From Pirellulales bacterium (GTDB lineage: Bacteria; Planctomycetota; Planctomycetia; Pirellulales; Thermoguttaceae), in contig JAFGFF010000270.1 of the NCBI GenBank assembly GCA_016931075.1, positions 1 through 39,377 of the forward strand: a stretch of 39,377 nucleotides of DNA, given 5' to 3'. The notes below the pieces were generated by a model. It saw only the letters and a list, made by a program, of their open reading frames with translations, made no database searches and was not told the origin of the DNA. A program made the translations under genes and the position numbers. Below, one piece after another: positions 34,647 to 39,377 of this stretch. Numbering within the stretch: the stretch's first letter is position 1; every line of letters begins with the position of its first letter.

Positions 34647-35065
34647 ATTACCTCTTCTTTTTCTTTGTCTGATTCCTTTCTGCATGAACAGCAAGTGGTG
34701 TCCCAGAGAGATCGATAAGTTTCTCATTGATTTTTTCGGCTAATGCCAACAAAAACACAGGACCATTGCTGTTCAGTCGTTGCCCGCCCGTTCGCCAGGA
34801 CATAGGGTGTGTACTCCATGTCATTCTTCTGAACACTGCCAACCGGTATTCTTGTGGAGCACAATGAAATCGGATTCTGGTATGCCTTCCAGGCATCGTT
34901 ACATCCGGATTGGGGAGGCCCGTCTGGGGGTGGTGATTTGTAGGGCCAATAACCGGCAACTTGACGTCAGAAAGATCACGTCATACGTTGAACCACAGTT
35001 GGATCGGGCTCGTTGGTAGAGCTTGACGATCGTTCTCTTGGTCAACGCAATTGGAGGATGGAACA
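34647..35065. other. Gap with a lower-GC, fragmentary sequence
   Basis: Right after the toroid gene the composition drops in GC. Except for the minus-strand remnant above I see no gene. The last bases (35053-35057, GGAGG) are the ribosome site for the PKD/PEP-CTERM gene. Confidence 0.4.
34724..34966 (-). pseudogene. Gene remnant without start codon
   Basis: A minus-strand frame between stops covers 80 codons and reads like a natural protein C-terminus (WPYKSPPPDGPP; GCNDAWKAYQNPISLCSTRI; DMEYTPYVLANGRATTEQQW) with TGA at 34724-34726. It has no start codon before Met50. A frame upstream on the same strand (about 34970-35030, KLYQRARSNCGSTYDVIFLT) may be its earlier part after a frameshift. 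An overlapping 103-codon frame (34648-34959) is also open but has a less natural composition. I recognise no family. Confidence 0.4.
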
Positions 35066-36244
35066 ATGGTGGACATGAAGAAGTACGGGCGGTTTTCCGG
35101 GATTCACAACACCGCTCTGGGCATCGCTGGCGTTCTTGTCGCGTTGGCAACATGGCCGTGTCCAACCGTGCAGGCTGCAGGTGATCATCAATGGAACTAC
35201 GAGGAGAATTATGACGATCGGTTTCACGACAACCAACCATGGCTTCGTCCTTGGGACGGTAGCGACTCGACCGCCGGGAGATGGGTCGGCAATTGGACCT
35301 ATCGCGTACCTTGGCACAACAAAATCGAGGGCGGAAATGCGGACGGCTCCCTGTCTTTTGGCGGCCCTCGAGATAGACAATTCCACGCATGGACCTTCGT
35401 CTACGTAGATTCTCCCACGACGATTTCCATTTCTGGTGGGGGCGACTGTGTCCCGAGGTGGTTTCTCAACTATGCATTCGACTCGCCATATGGATTCCCC
35501 ATCAATGTGACTCTCCAGGAAGGATGGAATCGCATCGACGTTACCGGTTACAATCAGAATGACAGTTGGACATTTAGTATGGGGCCCCTTGCCGGCCAAG
35601 TCGACATCATGGATCACGAAGAAACCACCCCGCCGGATGCCAACTTCTCCTGGAATCCGAACGCTGGTTGGGCTGGAACAACGTTGTTTGACTTTGAGGA
35701 CCAGTCCACGGCTACAGCCGACAAGTGGAGTTGGGATGTCGACGGCGACGACGTCGTCGATTACATGAGCCAAAATGTGACAGGACACACCTATGCCGCC
35801 CCGGACGGGGGAAGTGCAATCTATGACGTCAGCCTAAAGGTCGGCGTCACGGAGTTCGGAAACATTCTTGATGACGAAGAGACGAAAGACGGGATTATTA
35901 CCGTTTATGGAAAGCCCATCGCCGATTTCACCTATGCGCGGAATGACCTCACCGTGGATTTCACGGATATCTCGATCAAGCCGGGGTATGCGGAACTGGG
36001 CGAATACTCTTTTGCCTGGGACATGGACAACGACGGCTTTTTTGATGATGCGTTCGATGCCAATCCACAATGGACGTTTGCGGCCGCTAACACGTATCAG
36101 GTGAGCCTGATGGTAAGCAATGGAGCTGGGTATAGCGTGATGGCACATGATGTGTATGTGCCTGAGCCGTCCCTTGTTGTTCTGCTTATTGGGATGCTTG
36201 GGTTGCCTTTCCTACGGAGACGCCGCTATTTCAGTCGGGGATAG
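35066..36244 (+). CDS. Secreted PKD-like protein with PEP-CTERM sorting tail
   Basis: ATG 35066 is chosen because GGAGG lies eight bases upstream; ATG 35075 is an alternative. The 392-residue protein has a signal peptide (ending near TVQAAG), an N-terminal beta-rich domain (about 40-185) and two PKD-like domains (PDANFSWNPNAGWAGT...WSWDVDGDDVVDY and KPIADFTYARNDLTVDF...FAWDMDNDGFFDD). At the end is VPEPSLVVLLIGMLGLPFLR followed by an RRRR-type tail, a textbook PEP-CTERM signal. Such proteins are anchored then processed by exosortase and are often exported surface or matrix proteins. Its GC and codon use are lower than those of genes to its left, so it may be acquired. No exosortase gene is in the window. 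Confidence 0.88.
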   Translation: MVDMKKYGRFSGIHNTALGIAGVLVALATWPCPTVQAAGDHQWNYEENYDDRFHDNQPWLRPWDGSDSTAGRWVGNWTYRVPWHNKIEGGNADGSLSFGGPRDRQFHAWTFVYVDSPTTISISGGGDCVPRWFLNYAFDSPYGFPINVTLQEGWNRIDVTGYNQNDSWTFSMGPLAGQVDIMDHEETTPPDANFSWNPNAGWAGTTLFDFEDQSTATADKWSWDVDGDDVVDYMSQNVTGHTYAAPDGGSAIYDVSLKVGVTEFGNILDDEETKDGIITVYGKPIADFTYARNDLTVDFTDISIKPGYAELGEYSFAWDMDNDGFFDDAFDANPQWTFAAANTYQVSLMVSNGAGYSVMAHDVYVPEPSLVVLLIGMLGLPFLRRRRYFSRG

Positions 36245-36395
36245 ACCGTGATTTTCCTTCCGGCTTCATCCGAGCGGCCGTGACCGCTCGCCAATCTGAA
36301 GTCATCCCCGCCAGTTCGGAAGATCGAATCGGGAAACGGGTATTTTGGGACCCGCGGGGAGAACAGTGCGCCAGCCCCCGATTTCGCAAGCGATC

Positions 36396-36575
36396 CTCCT
36401 CGCCCGCCAACACTCCACCGGCCCCGAATCCGGCAGTTGGCCTCCCACCACCACCTGGGGCAGCTACGGCGGCCGCGTCTACACCACCGCCCTGTCCACC
36501 CTCTGCCTCGAAGTCTACTACCGCTACCTCCCCCTCTACACCGAAACGGCCAAAAAGCCGACGGTGCTGCGGTAG
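36396..36575 (+). pseudogene. Duplicated 3' fragment of the toroid gene
   Basis: This is copy 2 of the 180-bp direct repeat. It encodes 59 residues of the toroid C-terminus (LLARQHSTGPESGSWPPTTT ... TETAKKPTVLR) and ends at TAG 36573-36575. It has no start or toroid 5' part of its own. The two copies bracket 1.75 kb that includes the PKD/PEP-CTERM gene. It may be a remnant of a second toroid gene or a duplication linked to the arrival of that gene. Confidence 0.85.
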
Positions 36576-36598
36576 CCAAATTCATGTTCGGCAACCCC

Positions 36599-36681
36599 GT
36601 AGACGCGGCGTCCCGCCGCGTTCTTTGAGAGTTCGGCGGACCATATTGGTGCTTCCGAACGCGGCGAGACGCCGCGTCTAC
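36599..36681. repeat. Palindromic element pair, family E
   Basis: Arms 36599-36623 and 36657-36681 (25 bp each) are inverse complements with one mismatch and a 33-base spacer. It follows the duplicated toroid fragment by 23 bases. Confidence 0.85.
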
Positions 36682-36737
36682 GATTCTCGCTCATGCCGCC
36701 AGTCTCTTTCAGTTCGTCAAGAATGGCCGAGTGTGTA

Positions 36738-36826
36738 CGTGCCACCGGCTCTGCCAGTGCCTATTGGAGGGCCACGCTCCGTCGTGGCCGTTCCTGGGCG
36801 CGTGCCACTGGCTCTGCCAGTGCCCA
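36738..36826. repeat. Direct pair of GTGCCACTGGCTCTGCCAGT elements
   Basis: Two copies in the same direction (36738-36759 and 36801-36822, the first with CCACCGG) flank a GCCACG...CGTGGC hairpin (36770-36787). The unit resembles family C with a TCT-type centre. Confidence 0.7.
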
Positions 36827-36869
36827 TCGAAGGATTACCATCCAATAGGGCCGTTTACGGTCCTTCCCA

Positions 36870-37107
36870 CCGCAGGCGGTATTAGCCCCGGCGTTCACGC
36901 CGGGGGAGAAGGGCCGAGTTGCATCGTCTTCTTTAGCCCCGTTCACGGGGCTTGATTTCGTGATTTCTTCAAAACGGCTGAAGCCGGACGAAACGTAAAG
37001 GCCCATGAATGGGCCTCCGCAAAACGAAACAGATACCACCCGCTCACCCCGGCGTAAACGCCGGGGCTAACACGCCTTAGGCGAAACGCCCGTGAACGGG
37101 CGTCCGG
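36870..37107. repeat. Battery of short hairpins, family F
   Basis: At least seven separate perfect hairpins follow one another, including AGCCCCGGCGTTCACGCCGG (36884), AGCCCCGTTCACGGGGCT (36934), GGCCCATGAATGGGCC (37000), CCCCGGCGTAAACGCCGGGG (37047), CGCCTTAGGCG (37073) and ACGCCCGTGAACGGGCGT (37086). Stems vary but the loops are similar (TTCA, TGAA, TAAA). There is no gene here. Confidence 0.8.
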
Positions 37108-37157
37108 AACTTCCGCGCGTAAGGTCCTGCTTGCTTCCGTATGTCCCGATCCTTAGA

Positions 37158-37328
37158 ATGAGGGCGTGTTATGGTCAACACCAGATACAAGAGAGGCTGA
37201 TCGATTTTGAGCAAACACTTTTGTCGTTAGCACGACACAGATTGCCTACCGAACGGTGTGGTGCGAGTGGCAAACGGAATCATCATACTATGTCAAAAAA
37301 CCTCCTGGGCCTGACGCCCCCCAGATAG
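37158..37328 (+). pseudogene. Reading-frame remnant interrupted by a family G element
   Basis: From ATG 37158 the frame reads MRACYGQHQIQERLIDFEQT, then LLSLARHRLPTERCGASGKR, and runs into the family G repeat, where it ends at TAG 37326. Up to the repeat the composition is that of a normal helical protein. No ribosome site was seen. Family unknown. Confidence 0.4.
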
Positions 37329-37366
37329 CCGAGCTGTTGGGGCTACCCACTATCGGGGCTACCCGT
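37299..37366. repeat. Family G element, copy 1
   Basis: A 68-bp unit AACCTCCTGGGCCTGACG... continues with GATAGCCGAGCT and two GGGGCTACCC motifs. Copy 2 is at 38574-38641 with few changes. It lies exactly between two reading-frame fragments. Confidence 0.85.
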
Positions 37367-37368
37367 GA

Positions 37369-37479
37369 GTGACGCAGGATGATATCACCACTGCATTGTT
37401 CGACTTCTACGAGGCCCGTTATCCATACATGGCTGATGATGCAATTCTCGAAATCCTGCGACAGGGACTTCAAACATGA
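37369..37479 (+). CDS. 36-residue reading frame overlapping the next start
   Basis: It begins at GTG 37369, three bases after the family G repeat, and ends at TGA 37477-37479, overlapping the ATG of the next gene (ATGA). The peptide (VTQDDITTALFDFYEARYPY ... EILRQGLQT) is protein-like and ends in a helix. It may be a true small gene coupled to its neighbour or the tail of a gene cut by the repeat. No ribosome site was seen. Confidence 0.4.
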   Translation: MTQDDITTALFDFYEARYPYMADDAILEILRQGLQT

Positions 37480-38252
37480 AAATTCGAGAAGCGATTCGCA
37501 TTGAAGGAACACCATTTCCCAAGCCGTTGCCAGTGCCCTTGGACTTGATCCAACGTACGTTTTCCGAGCATGGTTATTTCTTTAAGGATATGGGAAACAA
37601 TAGGACTACCATGCTGAATGACCTGTACGTTGCTGAACGGCTGGGTCAGATTCAGCAAATAATCGAGACAGAGGGCTGGGACGTGAAAGTTACTCGGTCA
37701 GTATGGCCTGAGTATGACGACAAGGATTACAGCCTAGCCCCTCTCTGGGTTCTCAACTTCCCTGATCTCTGGGTCGATGAGATTGACTTCTCTTTCATAT
37801 GTGACGAATGTGGGCGAAAACAAATTGAGGTGGACACTAGCATCCAGGTGTCGAAAGTGAAGTCGAAAAGGCCGTTTCATAGTATTAACGGCCAATTTAA
37901 AATTGTGTCCGCCGAGGTCAAGTCGGCCATTGTTGGCTCACTTGCGGGAGCGTGTTTTCATCAGTTTGATGAGCAGGGCAGGTACTTCTACTTGGGATCA
38001 GAGTGCGACTTGGGTTCCTTGGTCATCAAGAATGATGAAGTACTCGACTACACGGGAGAATGCTCTCTTTGCAGGCTTCCCAAATTCACGACATTCTTCG
38101 GACCGCTTCGATTTGTGAAATCGCTCTGGTCTGGTGAAGATATCGTCCGTGAGTCATTTAACGATGGGTGTCTGTTCACTCCGAAAGCATTTGACTTGCT
38201 ACGAACATTCGATCGAAGCCTTAACCGAGATGGAATTGCCCTTTGGGGATGA
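37476..38252 (+). CDS. 258-residue protein with two CXXC motifs, unknown function
   Basis: The protein has C109-D-E-C112-G and C196-S-L-C199, which could bind one zinc ion together. The segment KIVSAEVKSAIVGSLAGACF and the stand-alone, single-domain form recall immunity proteins of polymorphic toxin systems, including the double-CXXCG group of Myxococcus and Gemmata, but the spacing of the motifs does not match that family well, so I leave the name open. The ATG overlaps the stop of the 36-residue frame, which fits a coupled two-gene unit. Codon use is AT-richer than in the left part of the window, a sign of acquisition. Confidence 0.65.
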   Translation: MKIREAIRIEGTPFPKPLPVPLDLIQRTFSEHGYFFKDMGNNRTTMLNDLYVAERLGQIQQIIETEGWDVKVTRSVWPEYDDKDYSLAPLWVLNFPDLWVDEIDFSFICDECGRKQIEVDTSIQVSKVKSKRPFHSINGQFKIVSAEVKSAIVGSLAGACFHQFDEQGRYFYLGSECDLGSLVIKNDEVLDYTGECSLCRLPKFTTFFGPLRFVKSLWSGEDIVRESFNDGCLFTPKAFDLLRTFDRSLNRDGIALWG

Positions 38253-38323
38253 CTGGCTTTTGGGTACCATTCGGTGTCTGCATCACGATTGTTGGGAGAA
38301 TTCCGGGGATCGTATTTGATTGG

Positions 38324-38528
38324 CTAGTGGACATAATTCGAATACACTGCCCCGGGGGTGAAGAGGAAGAAGACGGTGTTGATCTCGTGCTTGCATGAGT
38401 AGATGTTCCCAACAGCCTCAGCCGAGCTATCGCGGGTGGCCCCGATTTCTCGTAATCGGGGTGCCGAAGGCATAAGAGGTGTAGTTGAGTGCGTCCCTGT
38501 CGTGGGCACACTGGTATTTGCCGGCCAA
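38324..38528 (-). pseudogene. Minus-strand gene remnant split by a repeat
   Basis: Two natural-looking peptides lie in different frames of the minus strand: AGKYQCAHDRDALNYTSYAF (upstream side, from about 38528) and AVGNIYSCKHEINTVFFLFT continuing to a TAG at 38324-38326. Between them at about 38418-38462 is a GC-rich palindromic stretch (family G-like, GATAGCTCGG and CCCGATTACGAGAAATCGGG). The simplest reading is an old gene split by insertion of the element. The family is not certain; the style recalls DUF1559-type proteins. Confidence 0.4.
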
Positions 38529-38573
38529 TCAGTGTGGCGTAATCGGCAATAAGAACAATTCTGTTTATCCCGA

Positions 38574-38641
38574 AACCTCCTGGGCCTGACGGCCCCCCGA
38601 TAGCCGAGCTATCGGGGCTACCCGCTATCGGGGCTACCCGC
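38574..38641. repeat. Family G element, copy 2
   Basis: It is closely similar to 37299-37366 in the same direction. It contains AGCCGAGCTATCGGGGCTAC with the inner palindrome CCCCGATAGC...GCTATCGGGG. It lies 64 bases before the next gene. Confidence 0.85.
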
Positions 38642-38704
38642 TGGTTAGTGGGAAACGTTCAATGACAATGAAGACCTCAATAGAACCAAGTTCGGAGGAA
38701 GAAC

Positions 38705-39193
38705 ATGAAGGCCATGGTGCATCGCCTGATGATCGTGACGTTGCTTGCTCCAATGGGGCTTGCTCCGATTGGCTGTGGCAAGACTCACGATACACCGACT
38801 GAACCTCCAAAGAAACAAGAAACACTGACTGGACCTTCAAAGAAACAAGTCCCGATAGACACCGCCTTGCCTGATTTCTCGGCGTTGAAGGAAGGCATGA
38901 GCCTGGATGAAGCACGTACGCTCCTCGGGTCACAAGGTTGCCCGCGCGCAAACCCGTCACCTGAAGAAGCGATTCATGATTTTGATTTTGACGGTGTCTC
39001 GGTCCAATTAATCGTCCAGCCCATTGGCAACCCTATCGTTGTCAAGAAAGTGGTGGTCCACCGTCATGGCATGACCGCGGCAGAAGTCCGTGCTGAACGT
39101 GGCAAGAAATGGGCTGAGTGGGTTAAAGCCCATCCAGTCGGGAAATCAACCGACAAAAACTCCGAACCGAAGGACTCACTTGACACAGAATAG
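38705..39193 (+). CDS. Putative lipoprotein of unknown function
   Basis: The 162-residue protein starts at ATG 38705 with GGAGGAAG just upstream. The N-terminus MKAMVHRLMIVTLLAPMGLA is followed by PIGC at 21-24, a weak lipobox with Cys24 as the likely lipid site. After a Lys/Pro/Thr-rich linker with a short internal repeat (PPKKQETLTGPSKKQ), a compact domain follows (LKEGMSLDEARTLLGSQG, then FDFDGVSVQLIVQPIG). The phrase EGMSLDEARTLLG resembles the SmpA/BamE-like fold of small outer-membrane lipoproteins, which is only a suggestion. The tail is highly charged. It is in the accessory region and stands alone. Confidence 0.7.
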   Translation: MKAMVHRLMIVTLLAPMGLAPIGCGKTHDTPTEPPKKQETLTGPSKKQVPIDTALPDFSALKEGMSLDEARTLLGSQGCPRANPSPEEAIHDFDFDGVSVQLIVQPIGNPIVVKKVVVHRHGMTAAEVRAERGKKWAEWVKAHPVGKSTDKNSEPKDSLDTE

Positions 39194-39237
39194 CTGCGCC
39201 GGTTGGCCCAGACAGCTTGCCTGTCTGGTCGGCGCAG
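39194..39237. terminator. Strong stem-loop between convergent genes
   Basis: CTGCGCC (39194-39200) pairs with GGCGCAG (39231-39237), and inside CCAGACAG pairs with CTGTCTGG around a CTTGC loop. It begins at the base after the lipoprotein stop and ends 12 bases before the stop of the minus-strand gene. There is no T run. Confidence 0.55.
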
Positions 39238-39248
39238 TCGCAAGAGGC

Positions 39249-39377
39249 TCACAGCCCCGGCTTGCCCAGCCGACCGTCGGCCGACTCGGGCGGCCCCTCG
39301 GGCGTGAGGTCGATGTCCAGGCCGAGGACGCGGCCGGGCGAGACGGGAGTTGCCAGGGCGAGAATGAGACGGCCCGA
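39249..39377 (-). CDS. C-terminal part of a protein cut by the right edge
   Basis: On the minus strand a frame open from the edge ends at TGA 39249-39251. It gives 42 residues (GRLILALATPVSPGRVLGLD, then IDLTPEGPPESADGRLGKPG). Codons are GC-rich like those of the left part of the window, so the accessory region may end here. No family can be assigned. Confidence 0.55.
   Translation of the reverse strand, partial: SGRLILALATPVSPGRVLGLDIDLTPEGPPESADGRLGKPGL

Noticed and set aside
33102-34727. 541-residue minus-strand frame opposite the toroid gene
   Set aside because: It is antisense to a protein with clear toroid repeats and has the Arg/Gly/Val/Ala-rich composition of a shadow frame.
34780-35019. 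79-residue plus-strand frame in the gap before the PKD gene
   Set aside because: The minus-strand frame over the same bases has a more natural composition, and this one lacks a ribosome site.
37476-38252. Firm naming as a double-CXXCG (SitI6-type) immunity protein
   Set aside because: The two CXXC motifs are present, but their positions (109 and 196) and the missing Gly in the second do not fit my memory of that family well.

Overview
The window looks like chromosomal DNA from a GC-rich planctomycete, most probably of the Pirellulales/Pirellulaceae type. I infer this from the mix of families: a DUF1559-type H-X9-DG protein, an iduronate-2-sulfatase-like enzyme, an HD-GYP/PilZ pair, a TPR–ExbB–ExbD–toroid cluster, a PKD protein with a PEP-CTERM tail, and many short secreted proteins of no known family. 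Shine-Dalgarno sites are patchy. No rRNA, CRISPR array, integrase or transposase gene was seen.

Layout. At 1-120 a possible minus-strand gene is cut by the left edge. At 432-3023 lies a zinc-ribbon/DUF1559-like/STN-like protein, followed by a repeat-filled gap with an intrinsic terminator. aroF (DAHP synthase, 3887-4930) converges on a 1223-residue secreted protein (4964-8635, minus). Next are an overlapping PilZ and HD-GYP pair (8861-10230, minus), an SDR epimerase (10747-11688), a degenerate phosphohexomutase-like protein (11698-12999, minus), a sulfatase (13226-14830), a gene broken by an in-frame TAA (14967-15737), a small membrane protein and holA (16186-17238). A large FtsX-like permease and its LolD-type ATPase overlap by 19 bases on the minus strand (17359-21587) and are followed by tRNA-Ile(GAU). 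The plus strand then carries a cysteine-free TlpA-like protein, a small membrane protein, a BON-domain protein, a putative lipoprotein, and a probable operon of a TPR protein, ExbB, ExbD and a TonB-like/terpene-cyclase-toroid fusion (27643-34646).

From about 34650 to 39200 base composition and gene style change. A PKD/PEP-CTERM protein is flanked by a 180-bp duplication of the 3' end of the toroid gene. Beyond it come dense hairpins, several gene fragments, a 258-residue two-CXXC protein and a lipoprotein. This part looks like an accessory, decaying region. A minus-strand gene runs off the right edge.

The most striking property of the window is at least seven families of short palindromic elements. 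They occur in nearly every long intergenic gap, usually as head-to-head pairs, sometimes nested or in tandem. Two families also sit in frame inside coding sequences (the FtsX permease and the phosphohexomutase-like protein). In one family the two arms differ by a compensatory base-pair change that keeps the hairpin, which points to selection for or templating by the folded form. The ExbB/ExbD/TonB-like/toroid cluster is the best candidate for a poorly described functional system: an energised envelope motor whose TonB-like subunit carries an alpha/alpha-toroid instead of a TonB C-terminal domain.
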